Source: Paenibacillus taiwanensis DSM 18679 (GTDB lineage Bacteria; Bacillota; Bacilli; Paenibacillales; Paenibacillaceae). From it: a stretch of 64,000 bases of DNA. Below the pieces are notes generated by a model. The model was given only the letters and a program-made list of their open reading frames with translations, was not told the DNA's origin and did not search any database. The DNA lies in the NCBI RefSeq assembly GCF_000425125.1, contig NZ_AULE01000028.1, positions 1 to 64,000 on the forward strand, read 5' to 3'. The number at the start of each line of letters is the position of its first letter. Position 1 is the first letter of the stretch. Shown here in pieces: positions 8,787 through 18,530 of the stretch. A program made the translations under genes and the position numbers.

Positions 8787-9770
8787 TCAATTTCCATTAT
8801 ATACAGAGTCCAGACACTTTTGAAGTTTATTTTCAAAATCTTCCGTGATTTGATCCAGCAAACGGTTGCGGTTAGCGTCATGAAGAATTTCCGCATCAAG
8901 TGCAATAACATATAGATAAGGCTTGTCTTGTATACGTAATCTGGCCGCAATATATTGGCGGTTCGATTTATCATTTCTTCCGGTATGGGTGAAGGAATAA
9001 GAATAATTCTCCAGTAAAATGGCACGGAGCAGGCCTGTACGCTTCATAGACTCCAACTTTTTAACTTTGTCAGGATCAAGAAATAAGGTGAAGCTTGCTT
9101 CAAACAACTTCTCAAGCAGGTCAAAACTAATGAGCAAGAAGGCATAAATAATGGCATCCTTCTCATTTAAGTCCTGCTCGCGCTTTAAGGATAAGCTCCG
9201 GTTATGGGTAGTAACAAAGTCAACAAACGGCATAAAATCTCCGCGTTCGGCGGCACTCCGTGCTGTCATGAAATCACGATAGAGCTTAATGCTGAACCGA
9301 TAATAAGATTGATGAACCGCATTCAGGTCCACATTTTCCATAACAGCCCCATCCATTAGATTCAGCTTGATCACACTATCACCTTTCTGATGTTGGAGTG
9401 TAAATTCGTAAAGTTGAACGGCAAGGACATACGGGTTGTTCTGCACGAAACCGTGGAACAATCGGAGCAAAATATCTCGCATCCGGTATGCTCCCAACTG
9501 CTGGTTTGCCATGACAAGCATCTGCATTTCGCTGTGCAGCTTCGCTTCCAGTTCTTTCTTTTCTTCATTTTTTCTGGCTAAAATGTCGAGGACGTACGAG
9601 GCTACACCAGCGAGGATCAATATCGTCCAAATAATCGGGAATTCGGCTTTATCGGTGTAGGGCTCAATATAACTATGAAAAAAATTGGAAGCGAGGTCCG
9701 AATTTTCAACCCATAAATCGAACATAAAGACAAAGGCCATGACGACCAAAAACCAATAAAATTTCTTCAA
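8787..9770 (-). CDS. Two-helix membrane protein with cytoplasmic domain, unknown function
   Basis: About 327 aa. The TTG at 9770 (start LKKFYWFLV) is preferred because GAGGTG lies 7 nt upstream; longer versions starting at 9785 or 9881 lack a site. Two membrane helices (about 4-22 and 45-66) flank a short outside loop, then a charged coiled-coil (NEEKKELEAKLHSEMQML) leads into a soluble domain of about 230 residues. I recognise no enzyme motif. The domain plan resembles a membrane-tethered sensor or scaffold, but that is only inference. It is transcribed away from the GntR/ABC operon. Confidence 0.65.
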   Translation of the reverse strand: MKKFYWFLVVMAFVFMFDLWVENSDLASNFFHSYIEPYTDKAEFPIIWTILILAGVASYVLDILARKNEEKKELEAKLHSEMQMLVMANQQLGAYRMRDILLRLFHGFVQNNPYVLAVQLYEFTLQHQKGDSVIKLNLMDGAVMENVDLNAVHQSYYRFSIKLYRDFMTARSAAERGDFMPFVDFVTTHNRSLSLKREQDLNEKDAIIYAFLLISFDLLEKLFEASFTLFLDPDKVKKLESMKRTGLLRAILLENYSYSFTHTGRNDKSNRQYIAARLRIQDKPYLYVIALDAEILHDANRNRLLDQITEDFENKLQKCLDSVYNGN

Positions 9771-10019
9771 GGGCAAACACCTCATATTTGGGTAGCGTAT
9801 GTAAAGCTGGATTGGGTGAACAAGGGGGGAGCGCGAGGTCATAAAGGCCGTATGCAAAAGTTGACGATTACAACGTGGCATTTAACATGCATATAGTTCT
9901 ATCATACTCCATGTGGAAAAGTTTAGGAATATGCAATTATGAGCCGGAGAAGGCGAAGTGATTACATTAACGTTGCTTTGAACGGATAGAAGCAAATCGA
10001 AAAAAGAATGTAAGAAGCG

Positions 10020-10048
10020 TTGACAATAAATTGAAACGCAAGTATAGT
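10020..10048 (+). promoter_or_regulatory. Sigma-A promoter of the GntR/ABC operon
   Basis: TTGACA at 10020-10025 and TATAGT at 10043-10048 with the ideal 17-bp spacing. The first gene starts 39 nt further on. Confidence 0.85.
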
Positions 10049-10070
10049 TAGTTACACGAGTAATTAACTA
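10049..10070 (+). promoter_or_regulatory. Putative autoregulatory operator of the YtrA-like regulator
   Basis: TAGTTA at 10049-10054 and TAACTA at 10065-10070 form an inverted repeat with a 10-nt centre, placed at the expected transcription start. YtrA-type GntR proteins commonly repress their own ABC operon from such sites; binding here is inferred. Confidence 0.55.
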
Positions 10071-10086
10071 GTTTGGTGGTGGTGAG

Positions 10087-10461
10087 ATGGGATATTTGAT
10101 CGATGACAGCCGCCCGATCTTTATGCAAATTGCAGAACGGATTGAGGATGACGTCATTGAAGGAAGACTGCAAGAAGAAAGTCAAGTGCCTTCAAAGATT
10201 CAGATTGCTGCTTTTTATCAGATTAATCCGGCGACAGCCGCGAAAGGGGTAGCCCTGTTGGTGGATGAAGGAGTTCTATACAAAAAGCGTGGAATCGGCA
10301 TATTTGTAGCGACAGGAGCTCGGGCGCTATTGATGGAGAAGCGAAGAGAGCAATTTTATGAACAATATGTGGTTGCGATGATCCAGGAGGCCGAAAAACT
10401 AGGGATTACAGCAGAACATTTGACGGAAATGATTAAGAGGGGGGCGAAGCGTGTTGAGTAA
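10087..10461 (+). CDS. GntR family regulator, YtrA subfamily
   Basis: A 124-aa protein with an N-terminal winged helix (about 8-78; RPIFMQIAERIEDDVIEGRL, then QINPATAAKGVALLVDEGVL) and only a short C-terminal helical tail. This size and the absence of a large effector domain define the YtrA subfamily. Such regulators repress neighbouring ABC transporter genes, often in response to envelope stress. The gene overlaps the ATPase gene by 11 nt. Confidence 0.9.
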   Translation: MGYLIDDSRPIFMQIAERIEDDVIEGRLQEESQVPSKIQIAAFYQINPATAAKGVALLVDEGVLYKKRGIGIFVATGARALLMEKRREQFYEQYVVAMIQEAEKLGITAEHLTEMIKRGAKRVE

Positions 10462-11347
10462 AATAATCGAAGTGAATCAATTAACAAAGACCTACGGCGG
10501 TGTGCACGCTGTGGATCATGTCAGCTTTACGATTGAGGAGGATAAGATATATGGTCTTCTCGGGAGGAATGGTGCAGGAAAGACTACGATTATGCATATG
10601 CTCACAGCACAGCTTTTTCCAACATCTGGTGAGTTAAACGTGTTTGGGGGAAATCCATACGAAAATGAGTCAATTCTCAGGCAGATTTGCTTTATTAAGG
10701 AGAGCCAGAAGTATCCCGATATTTTTAGTGTTCACGACGTGCTTGAGGTGGCCGCTGCGAGCTTTCCGAATTGGGACCGTGAATATGCACATGATTTAGT
10801 GGGTGATTTTAGATTGCCATTGAAGCGTATGGTCAAAAAGCTGTCCCGAGGCATGACGTCGGCAGTAGGGATTGTCATCGGTCTGGCAAGCCGCGCGCCG
10901 CTTACCATATTTGATGAGCCGTACTTGGGACTGGATGCCGTCTCACGTAGTTTGTTTTATGATAGACTGATTGAGGATTACAGTGAACATCCAAGAACGA
11001 TCATTCTTTCAACTCATTTAATAGATGAGGTAAGTCAATTGTTAGAGCATGTACTCGTTATCGATGAGGGGCGTTTGATCATGAATGAGGATGCTGATGA
11101 TTTGAGAGGGAGAGCTTTTACGGCAGTGGGAGCATCGACTAAGGTTGAAGCTTTCATAGCAGGTAAAGAAGTTATTAACCGCACTCCTTTCGGCGGTATG
11201 ACTTCAGCTACTGTAATCGGAAGCTTATTGTCAGACGACAAAAAGCAAGCGGAAGCACAAGGAATAGAGGTAACACCAGTATCCCTCCAGCAACTAATCG
11301 TTCATCTGACAAAAAGCGGTTCAGACCGCAAGGGGGTAAAAGCCTAA
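10451..11347 (+). CDS. ABC transporter ATP-binding protein (YtrB-like)
   Basis: A 298-aa ATPase with Walker A GRNGAGKTT (near 37-45), the Q-loop region, signature LSRGM (near 134) and Walker B LTIFDEPYLGLD (near 154). The signature has Arg where LSGGQ has Gly, which recurs in YtrB-type ATPases. Start is GTG at 10451, overlapping the regulator gene. It pairs with the permease immediately downstream, whose start overlaps its stop. The substrate is unknown; export or membrane-stress roles are usual for this family. Confidence 0.9.
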   Translation: MLSKIIEVNQLTKTYGGVHAVDHVSFTIEEDKIYGLLGRNGAGKTTIMHMLTAQLFPTSGELNVFGGNPYENESILRQICFIKESQKYPDIFSVHDVLEVAAASFPNWDREYAHDLVGDFRLPLKRMVKKLSRGMTSAVGIVIGLASRAPLTIFDEPYLGLDAVSRSLFYDRLIEDYSEHPRTIILSTHLIDEVSQLLEHVLVIDEGRLIMNEDADDLRGRAFTAVGASTKVEAFIAGKEVINRTPFGGMTSATVIGSLLSDDKKQAEAQGIEVTPVSLQQLIVHLTKSGSDRKGVKA

Positions 11348-12030
11348 TGAATCGTATTGCAGCTGTCATAAAGATGCACAGCAGGGATAAGTGGTCTTGG
11401 TATGTACTCCCGTGGCTGATTTTGTTGTTAAGCTTTTTCGTTAATTTTATTATTGCTTATGCCATTAATGATGAAGGCTTTACGAGCGGCGGAATGGGTT
11501 CGATCTTTATTTATTTGTTTGTAATGGGAGTTATTTGTTTAGGACAAACGTTTGTATTTGCAATTAGCTTAAGTATAAGACGCAAGGACTACTTTCTAGG
11601 AACGGCCGCCTCGATCGCTATCGTAAGTGTGATATCTGCCGTCATCTTACTGCTGCTTGGCACGTTGGAACAAGGAACAGGCGGTTGGGGATTCAATCTT
11701 CACTTTTTTCACGTGGCCTATTTAAATGATGGCACGATCTTTCAGCAGTTATGGATTTATTTTAGTTTTTTGCTGCACCTGTTTTATTGTGGGTTTGTTA
11801 TTTCAAGCCTGCACCGACGTTACGGTCGTAATGGGCTGTATGTATTTTTTATAGCTTCATTTGTTATTGGAGCTGCCGGATCATACCTGCTGACCTACTT
11901 TAGCCTTTGGTTGGATATATTTAGTTGGATAGGCCAATACACAGTCTTCCAGCACTCCTTGTGGATATGTGCCCTGACTGTACTCTATGCAGGGATATCG
12001 TATTTGCTGCTGCGTAAAGCAACCATTTAA
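11347..12030 (+). CDS. ABC transporter permease subunit (six-helix membrane protein)
   Basis: A 227-aa protein with about six hydrophobic helices (near 17-40, 52-75, 84-104, 134-155, 163-184 and 200-221) and no other domain. It starts inside the stop codon of the ATPase gene (TAATG), so it is the membrane partner of that ATPase. The GntR-ATPase-permease order matches the minimal YtrA-type operon. Confidence 0.8.
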   Translation: MNRIAAVIKMHSRDKWSWYVLPWLILLLSFFVNFIIAYAINDEGFTSGGMGSIFIYLFVMGVICLGQTFVFAISLSIRRKDYFLGTAASIAIVSVISAVILLLLGTLEQGTGGWGFNLHFFHVAYLNDGTIFQQLWIYFSFLLHLFYCGFVISSLHRRYGRNGLYVFFIASFVIGAAGSYLLTYFSLWLDIFSWIGQYTVFQHSLWICALTVLYAGISYLLLRKATI

Positions 12031-12042
12031 TAGGGGAGCTTC

Positions 12043-12075
12043 ATACCGTCCGATACTAATCGGGCGGTATTTGTG
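12043..12075 (+). terminator. Terminator of the GntR/ABC operon
   Basis: ATACCGTCCGAT and ATCGGGCGGTAT form a stem with one G-T type pair and a 4-nt loop, followed by TTGTGT. It lies 13 bp after the permease stop. From here to purS (12636) there is no gene, only regulatory sequence. Confidence 0.75.
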
Positions 12076-12189
12076 TATTCAGAATGATGATGCGGCATTT
12101 TTGGGGCGTGACGCAACGAAATACGGGCACACTACAAAAAATAGCGGGCTGCATCGTTGTGGGGATGGACATATCTATGTCAATAAAAA

Positions 12190-12223
12190 CGAACTATAAT
12201 ATTTAATTAACAATTAATGTTCG
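12190..12223 (+). promoter_or_regulatory. PurR operator (paired inverted PurBoxes), second copy
   Basis: CGAAC at 12190-12194 and GTTCG at 12219-12223, again separated by exactly 24 nt of AT-rich sequence, ending 10 nt before a -35 element. The arrangement copies that upstream of purE. Confidence 0.75.
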
Positions 12224-12233
12224 TGTTTTACGG

Positions 12234-12263
12234 TTGACATAGGCATTTGAACACTGATACACT
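12234..12263 (+). promoter_or_regulatory. Sigma-A promoter of purSQLFMNHD
   Basis: TTGACA at 12234-12239 and TACACT at 12258-12263, spacing 18, as in the purE promoter. It lies between the PurR boxes and the second riboswitch. Confidence 0.7.
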
Positions 12264-12295
12264 ATACTCAAATCAAAATATAACGTATGATGATA

Positions 12296-12368
12296 GCTCT
12301 CGTATAATTCCGGGGATATGGCCCGAAGTTTCTACCCAAAGACCTTAAATTTTTGGACTACGAGGGAA
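12296..12368 (+). ncRNA. Purine riboswitch, guanine class (purS leader)
   Basis: CTCGTA and TACGAG close P1. The core shows GGATATGG in L2, AAGTTTCTACC in the junction, CCTTAAAT in L3 and GGACTACG in J3/1, with C at the base-specificity position (guanine class). It shares the conserved core with the purE copy but the stems have diverged, so this is not a recent duplication. Confidence 0.9.
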
Positions 12369-12462
12369 AGCGTCCTGCAAACGTATGTATATCCGCCCAG
12401 TCGCTTATGTGCGATCAGGTACCGTGATTTTCTGCGTTGCTCGCGTTTTCTTTCTGGTCTTG

Positions 12463-12509
12463 ACGGTCCCAGGGCAGTGCTCCAAGCGCTTTCTCTCGGA
12501 CCGTTTTTA
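12463..12509 (+). terminator. Expression-platform terminator of the purS riboswitch
   Basis: ACGGTCC at 12463-12469 pairs with GGACCGT at 12498-12504, followed by TTTTAT. It lies about 95 nt after the aptamer and 125 nt before purS. Confidence 0.7.
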
Positions 12510-12635
12510 TGTCTTGGGCTCGTTATTCGTAAACGTCTTATAGCTCATAGCACAAGCATAATGTCAGCAAGCACGCCCTGCGAATAGATCGCAAGGCACC
12601 TACCTTATCACTCATTCTTGGGAGGAAACGATTCC

Positions 12636-12881
12636 ATGTTCAAAGCAAAAGTTTATGTCACGACGAAGGCAAATGTACTCGATCCGCAAGGAGCTGCTGT
12701 TCAACAGGCACTGCACACGATGGGATATGGAGCAGTCGAAGAAGTGCGTATCGGTAAATATATGGAACTGACGCTGAACACGAATGACCGCGCGGAAGCT
12801 GAGGCCGAGCTTGAGAAGATGTGTAAACAACTGCTCGCCAATACGGTCGTTGAAGACTATCGTTATGAGTTGGAGGACTAA
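12636..12881 (+). CDS. purS: Phosphoribosylformylglycinamidine synthase subunit PurS
   Basis: PurS is the small bridging subunit of the PurSQL complex (FGAR to FGAM). The 81-aa length is typical. It begins [20 protein letters not shown] and contains [16 protein letters not shown], as in the family. The ATG at 12636 is chosen because GGGAGG lies about 12 nt upstream. The stop is 4 nt before purQ. Confidence 0.95.
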   Translation: MFKAKVYVTTKANVLDPQGAAVQQALHTMGYGAVEEVRIGKYMELTLNTNDRAEAEAELEKMCKQLLANTVVEDYRYELED

Positions 12882-12885
12882 TCTG

Positions 12886-13575
12886 ATGAAGGTAGCGGTA
12901 CTCGTATTTCCGGGTTCCAACTGTGATTGGGACTGTGTACATGCGGCAGAAGAGACATTAGAAGGTGCAACAGTAGAGCGTGTCTGGCATACGACATCAG
13001 ACTTGACGGGGTATGACCTGATTATAGTTCCAGGCGGTTTCTCTTACGGAGATTATTTGAGAAGTGGGGCAATTGCCCGCTTCGCTCCTGTTATGAGCGC
13101 GGTTGCTAAAGCTGCGGAAGATGGTGTGTTTGTATTGGGCATATGCAACGGCTTCCAGATCCTTACCGAGGCCGGCTTACTGCCAGGAGCGCTGCGTCGT
13201 AATGCGGGCTTAAAGTTCAGATGCCACTATTCGAACTTACGTGTGACAAACAACAGTACAGCATTTACAAGCGGCTACGAAGCGAACGAAGTCATCGATA
13301 TTCCAATTGCGCACGGTGAAGGCAATTATTACTGTGACGATGAGACGTTGGCCCAATTAAAACGCAATAATCAAATCGTGTTTACGTATGAATCGAACCC
13401 TAACGGTTCGATTGAAGATATAGCGGGAATTATGAACACAAGCGGCAATGTGCTTGGCATGATGCCGCATCCGGAGCGTGCGGTAAGCGATCTGCTCGGT
13501 TCGAAAGACGGCGTGCGTATGTTTGCATCAATTATGAAGGCCTGGAGGGAACGTCATGCAACCAACGTTAACTAA
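12886..13575 (+). CDS. purQ: Phosphoribosylformylglycinamidine synthase subunit PurQ (glutaminase)
   Basis: PurQ is a class I glutamine amidotransferase that feeds ammonia to PurL. The ATG at 12886 follows GGAGG; a longer frame to 12784 overlaps purS and is rejected. The 229-aa protein has FPGSNCDWD at the start, the nucleophile motif GICNGFQ with its Cys near 86, and PHPERAV with the catalytic His and Glu near 195. It overlaps purL by 20 nt. Confidence 0.96.
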   Translation: MKVAVLVFPGSNCDWDCVHAAEETLEGATVERVWHTTSDLTGYDLIIVPGGFSYGDYLRSGAIARFAPVMSAVAKAAEDGVFVLGICNGFQILTEAGLLPGALRRNAGLKFRCHYSNLRVTNNSTAFTSGYEANEVIDIPIAHGEGNYYCDDETLAQLKRNNQIVFTYESNPNGSIEDIAGIMNTSGNVLGMMPHPERAVSDLLGSKDGVRMFASIMKAWRERHATNVN

Positions 13576-15847
13576 GAACGAGACGACATCTTCACTGGAG
13601 CAAGGCAAAGCCAACATGCTGAAGGAACCAACTCCACAGCAAATAGCGGATGGTCGCATTTATGCAACTATGGGCGTGACGGACGCAGAGTATGCGCATA
13701 TTTGTGAATTGTTAGGTCGAAAGCCCAATTACACAGAAATCGGTGTATTTAGTGTAATGTGGTCCGAGCACTGTGCCTACAAAAATTCCAAGCCTTTATT
13801 AAAACGTTTTCCAGTAACAGGTGATCGTGTATTGGTTGGACCAGGCGAGGGCGCGGGGATTGTAGACATTGGTGATGGCCAGGCGGTCTGTTTTAAGATC
13901 GAGAGCCATAACCATCCTTCAGCAATTGAGCCTTTCCAAGGTGCGGCAACGGGCGTAGGCGGCATTATTCGTGATATTTTCTCTATGGGCGCGCGTCCAG
14001 TAGCTTTGTTAAACTCACTTCGTTTTGGACAATTGACGGATGAGCGTGTGCGGTATTTGTTCGAGCATGTTGTATCTGGAATTGCTGGTTATGGTAACTG
14101 CATCGGTATCCCGACGGTCGGCGGCGAAGTCATGTTTGATTCGAGCTACGAGGGAAATCCGCTAGTAAACGCTATGTGTGTTGGACTGATTGACCATAAA
14201 GACATTCAGCGCGGGGTCGCAAGTGGTATTGGAAATCCTGTCTATTATGTAGGACCACCAACTGGACGCGATGGGATTCATGGGGCGACATTTGCCTCCG
14301 AGGAACTTACGGAAGAGTCGGAAGCCAAGCGTCCGGCGGTTCAGGTAGGCGATCCATTTATGGAGAAGCTGGTTATGGAATCATGTCTGGAGCTTATCCA
14401 ATCGGGGATTGTAATTGGTATTCAAGACATGGGAGCAGCGGGCTTAACCTGCTCTAGCGCAGAGATGGCAAGCAAGGCGGGTAACGGACTTGAACTGCAT
14501 CTGGATGAGGTGCCACAGCGCGAGCGTGGTATGACACCGTACGAGATGATGCTGTCTGAATCCCAAGAGCGGATGCTGTTTGTCATTGAAGAGCACAATG
14601 AAGCGATCGCAATGGAGATTTTTGATCGATGGGGCGTCATTTGCCGTAAGGTTGGACGTGTGACAGACGACGGAAGACTTCGTTTGACCTATGGCGGTGA
14701 AGAAGTAGCTGACATGCCGGTACGCGGTCTGGTCGATGAGTGTCCAGTATATGAGAAGCCGTCCCAAGTACCAGCGTATTATACCGCTAATGAAGCAATA
14801 GATACGACTTCTTATCCAGAAGTTGTTGATGTAAATGAGGCACTGCTGAAAGTGCTGGGCTCACCGACGGTTGCGAGCAAAGAATGGGTATACCGTCAGT
14901 ATGACAGCATGGTTCGTGCGAGCACGGCAGTGGCGCCAGGCTCTGACGCCGCAGTCGTAATGGTGCGCGGCACACGCAAGGCGCTTGCGATGACGACGGA
15001 TTGTAATGGACGTTATGCGTATTTGGACCCATTCATGGGCGGTCGGATTGCTGTTGCTGAAGCAGCCCGGAACATTGTGTGTTCTGGCGCGGAACCACTT
15101 GCAATTACAGACAACCTAAACTTCGGCAATCCAGAAAAGCCTGAGAACTTCTGGCAGATGGAGCAGGCAGTAGACGGGATGGCAGAGGCGTGTCGTCATC
15201 TATCCACTCCGGTTATCGGAGGCAACGTCAGCTTATACAATGAAAATGCAAAAGGAGCCATCTACCCGACACCAGTTGTGGGCATGGTAGGTCTCGTTCA
15301 CGATGTTGATCATATTACACAGCAAGGCTTTAAACAGGAAGGCGACATTGTCTTGCTGCTTGGTACGACACAAGCAGAGCTTGGCGGCAGTGAATTCCAA
15401 ACGGTCATTCACGGTGTAACAGAGGGACGTCCTCCAGTGGTGAATTTAGATACAGAATTAAATCTTCAGCACGCAGTGCTCCGTGTCATACAAGCAGGTC
15501 AGGTGCAATCAGCCCATGACCTTGCCGAAGGTGGCATCGCGGTAGCATTAACAGAGTCAGCTATTAGCGGCAGCATCGGTGTAACCGCAGATTGGCACAT
15601 CGAAGGATTGCGTAAAGATGTGGCCTTGTTTAGTGAATCTCAATCCCGCGTCCTGTTGTCGGTTCGTCCGCAGCATGTGGAAGCGGTCCTTGAGAGTTGT
15701 GCCCAATATGATGTGCCTGTTCAGCGCTTAGGCGTCGTTGGCGGAGACCGAATTCAGCTGCGGGTGAACGGTGAGGCTGCCATCGATGTGGCACGTATCG
15801 AAGCGGAACGGGTGTGGAAGGATGCGATTCCATGTCTGATGCAATAA
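13556..15847 (+). CDS. purL: Phosphoribosylformylglycinamidine synthase subunit PurL
   Basis: This is the small-type PurL of Gram-positives, which aminates FGAR with ATP and PurQ-derived ammonia. The 763-aa protein has [12 protein letters not shown] (near 66), [16 protein letters not shown] (near 135), [13 protein letters not shown] and the second AIRS-like half with [10 protein letters not shown]. About 20 additional residues precede the conserved start. GGAGGG lies before the ATG at 13556, inside the end of purQ. Confidence 0.96.
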   Translation: MQPTLTKNETTSSLEQGKANMLKEPTPQQIADGRIYATMGVTDAEYAHICELLGRKPNYTEIGVFSVMWSEHCAYKNSKPLLKRFPVTGDRVLVGPGEGAGIVDIGDGQAVCFKIESHNHPSAIEPFQGAATGVGGIIRDIFSMGARPVALLNSLRFGQLTDERVRYLFEHVVSGIAGYGNCIGIPTVGGEVMFDSSYEGNPLVNAMCVGLIDHKDIQRGVASGIGNPVYYVGPPTGRDGIHGATFASEELTEESEAKRPAVQVGDPFMEKLVMESCLELIQSGIVIGIQDMGAAGLTCSSAEMASKAGNGLELHLDEVPQRERGMTPYEMMLSESQERMLFVIEEHNEAIAMEIFDRWGVICRKVGRVTDDGRLRLTYGGEEVADMPVRGLVDECPVYEKPSQVPAYYTANEAIDTTSYPEVVDVNEALLKVLGSPTVASKEWVYRQYDSMVRASTAVAPGSDAAVVMVRGTRKALAMTTDCNGRYAYLDPFMGGRIAVAEAARNIVCSGAEPLAITDNLNFGNPEKPENFWQMEQAVDGMAEACRHLSTPVIGGNVSLYNENAKGAIYPTPVVGMVGLVHDVDHITQQGFKQEGDIVLLLGTTQAELGGSEFQTVIHGVTEGRPPVVNLDTELNLQHAVLRVIQAGQVQSAHDLAEGGIAVALTESAISGSIGVTADWHIEGLRKDVALFSESQSRVLLSVRPQHVEAVLESCAQYDVPVQRLGVVGGDRIQLRVNGEAAIDVARIEAERVWKDAIPCLMQ

Positions 15848-17358
15848 AGCAGCATAAGCATATGAAGGAACGTGAAGAGGCAGCTCAAGTATACGACTTT
15901 ACGCGTATGGACGAGAAGGGCACTTACTTTAATGAGGGAATCGGCAAGGACGGTCCTTTTGATCGTCTACGCGAGGAGTGTGGAGTATTCGGCGTATTTG
16001 GTTACGCCGATGCTGCTTCACTTACTTATTATGGTCTCCATACGTTACAGCACCGCGGTGAGGAGAGTGCGGGAATTTGTACGTCTGATACTCATGATTT
16101 CAGCTATCACCGCGGCATGGGACTGGTCAAGGAAGTGTTCGACAAAGACCGTCTTGCGAGCCTGAAAGGTGATCGCGCTATCGGTCATGTACGATATTCA
16201 ACGTCCGGCGACAGTCGCTTGACTAATGCACAGCCTCTCGTTTTTAAGACGCGTGATGGGGATCTGTCCGTCGCCACGAACGGAAACATCGTAAATGCGC
16301 CTGTCATTCGCCGCGATTTGGAGAAGATGGGTTCGATCTTCCAGACGACGAGTGACACGGAAGTGATTGCACATTTGATTGCCCGTTCTGAGGCTGATCT
16401 AGTTACTGCTGCTAAAGACGCGCTGCGTCAGCTTGAGGGTGGCTTTGCGTTCCTAATTATGACGAATGAACGGCTGCTAGTTGCATCAGATCCTCACGGC
16501 TTGCGTCCGCTTGCAATGGGCCGAATCGGAGATGCCTATGTCTTCTCGTCAGAATCGTGCGCACTTGATGCAGTTGGTGCAGAATTTATCCGTGCAGTTG
16601 AGCCAGGTGAACTGCTTGTATTCGACGCAATGGGCTACCGCTCAGAGCGCTTCGCTCCTGTGGAGCGTCGTGCCCTTTGTGCGATGGAGTTCATTTACTT
16701 TGCACGTCCCGACAGCCAAATGCATGACGTGAACCTTCATACGGCACGCAAGCGGATGGGAATGGAGCTTTCTAAAGAAACATTCGTAGAAGCGGACATC
16801 GTATCTGGCGTGCCTGATTCCAGCATTTCCGCTGCGATTGGCTACGCGGAGCAGTCTGGCATCCCTTATGAGATGGGGATGATTAAGAGTAAATATTCGG
16901 GGCGAACTTTTATTCAGCCAAGTCAGGAGCTGCGTGAGCAAGGCGTCAAGATGAAGCTGAGCGCAGTTCGCAGCGTAGTGGAAGGAAAACGTGTCGTTCT
17001 AATTGACGATTCGATCGTACGTGGCACGACATCACGCCGCATCGTAAAGATGTTGCGTGACGCTGGGGCGCTGGAGGTTCATCTTCGAATTGCGTCGCCG
17101 CCATTCAAACATCCATGCTTTTATGGAATTGATACGCCAGACAGCAACGATCTGATCGCTTCAAACCATTCAGTAGAAGAAATATGCAGCATTATTGGTG
17201 CAGATTCGCTTGCTTTTTTGTCGCACGAGGGCACGGTAAACGCGATAGGTGGCGCTTTTACTAAAGAGAAAAACGGTGGGCTGTGTATGGCTTGCTTTGA
17301 CCATGACTATCCGACGGAGCTAACCCATGTAGCAAAAACTTCAAGTTGCAGCTGCTAG
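15832..17358 (+). CDS. purF: Amidophosphoribosyltransferase
   Basis: PurF makes phosphoribosylamine from PRPP and glutamine, the first committed step. The ATG at 15832 follows GGAAGG and overlaps the end of purL. The N-terminal nucleophile Cys appears in [11 protein letters not shown] at residue 50, so maturation would remove a propeptide of about 49 residues; B. subtilis PurF has only 11. The PRPP loop [16 protein letters not shown] is near 387-402. Cysteines suited to the Bacillus-type 4Fe-4S cluster are seen in ALCAMEF, HPCFYG and GLCMAC. Confidence 0.96.
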   Translation: MSDAIKQHKHMKEREEAAQVYDFTRMDEKGTYFNEGIGKDGPFDRLREECGVFGVFGYADAASLTYYGLHTLQHRGEESAGICTSDTHDFSYHRGMGLVKEVFDKDRLASLKGDRAIGHVRYSTSGDSRLTNAQPLVFKTRDGDLSVATNGNIVNAPVIRRDLEKMGSIFQTTSDTEVIAHLIARSEADLVTAAKDALRQLEGGFAFLIMTNERLLVASDPHGLRPLAMGRIGDAYVFSSESCALDAVGAEFIRAVEPGELLVFDAMGYRSERFAPVERRALCAMEFIYFARPDSQMHDVNLHTARKRMGMELSKETFVEADIVSGVPDSSISAAIGYAEQSGIPYEMGMIKSKYSGRTFIQPSQELREQGVKMKLSAVRSVVEGKRVVLIDDSIVRGTTSRRIVKMLRDAGALEVHLRIASPPFKHPCFYGIDTPDSNDLIASNHSVEEICSIIGADSLAFLSHEGTVNAIGGAFTKEKNGGLCMACFDHDYPTELTHVAKTSSCSC

Positions 17359-17483
17359 TTACCTAGCATATGAAATAAAGTGTTCTGCTAACGGAATTAT
17401 AGAAAGTACAGGGAATACGGAAGTACAGGAAGTACAGTACACAATGGATATCACTATTATTTATGCACAAGGGAGAGGAACCC

Positions 17484-18530
17484 ATGTCTGAAGCTTACAA
17501 ACAAGCGGGTGTCGATATCGCTGCTGGCAATGAAGCTGTTGAACGTATGAAAAAGCACGTACGACGCACTTTTCGTCCGGAGGTTATGACTGATCTGGGA
17601 GGATTCGGTGCCCTGTTCCAGATGAATCACAAGAAATACGAGGAGCCTGTGCTCGTATCGGGAACAGATGGTGTCGGCACGAAGCTGATGCTGGCCTTTG
17701 CAATGGATAAGCACGATACAATTGGTATTGATGCGGTGGCGATGTGTGTAAATGATATCGTGGTCCAAGGGGCTGAGCCTTTGTTCTTCCTCGATTACTT
17801 GGCTTGTGGAAAAGTAAACCCAGAGCGTATTGAGAGCATTGTCAGCGGCATCGCAGAAGGTTGTACACAAGCTGGTTGTTCGCTTATTGGCGGCGAAACA
17901 GCAGAGATGCCAGGCATGTACCAAACGGAAGAGTACGACATTGCGGGCTTCAGCGTTGGGGTAGTTGATAAGAGCAAGCTCATTAGTGGGGCGGACATTC
18001 AAGCGGGTGACGTAGTGCTTGGCTTGCCATCAAGCGGTGTACACAGCAACGGCTTCTCGCTTGTACGCAAGCTGTTGTTGGAAAAAGCAGGCTACAGTCT
18101 ACAATCATCCGTACCAGAGTTGGAAACGGACCTGACACTTGGTGAAGTATTGTTGACGCCTACTCGCATTTATGTCAAACCGATGCTTAGCTTAATGGAG
18201 CAAGTACGCGTAAAGGGTGCTGCACATATTACGGGCGGTGGCTTCCTGGAGAATATTCCTCGTGTTCTGCCGGAAGGTACAGCGGTTCAAATTGATTACG
18301 GTTCTTGGCCAATCCTGCCTATTTTTAGCCATATGGAGCAAGTTGGCGGATTAACGACAGAAGAGCTGTTTACGACATTTAATATGGGAATTGGTATGGT
18401 CATCGTTGTTGCAGAAGAAGATGCAGAGGCCGCTATAGCTTCCCTTAACGCTAGTGGTGAGACGGTGTATCGAATTGGCACTGTGCAGGAAGGCAGCCGT
18501 TGTGTGCTTATTCCAGGAGCGGGGCTATGA
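17484..18530 (+). CDS. purM: Phosphoribosylformylglycinamidine cyclo-ligase (AIR synthase)
   Basis: PurM closes the imidazole ring of FGAM with ATP. The ATG at 17484 ([11 protein letters not shown]) follows GGGAGAGG. The 348-aa protein has [10 protein letters not shown] (near 61), the [19 protein letters not shown] segment (near 83), [11 protein letters not shown] and [16 protein letters not shown]. Its leader (17359-17483) contains three short AAGTACAG-type direct repeats of unknown meaning. The stop overlaps the purN start as ATGA. Confidence 0.96.
   Translation: MSEAYKQAGVDIAAGNEAVERMKKHVRRTFRPEVMTDLGGFGALFQMNHKKYEEPVLVSGTDGVGTKLMLAFAMDKHDTIGIDAVAMCVNDIVVQGAEPLFFLDYLACGKVNPERIESIVSGIAEGCTQAGCSLIGGETAEMPGMYQTEEYDIAGFSVGVVDKSKLISGADIQAGDVVLGLPSSGVHSNGFSLVRKLLLEKAGYSLQSSVPELETDLTLGEVLLTPTRIYVKPMLSLMEQVRVKGAAHITGGGFLENIPRVLPEGTAVQIDYGSWPILPIFSHMEQVGGLTTEELFTTFNMGIGMVIVVAEEDAEAAIASLNASGETVYRIGTVQEGSRCVLIPGAGL

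Noticed and set aside
9590-9881. Longer N-terminus for the minus-strand membrane protein (to 9881)
   Set aside because: The added residues are not conserved-looking, overlap the region before the ribosome binding site GAGGTG, and have no site of their own.
12318-12587. 89-codon plus-strand frame over the purS leader
   Set aside because: It overlaps the guanine riboswitch aptamer and terminator and has no ribosome binding site.
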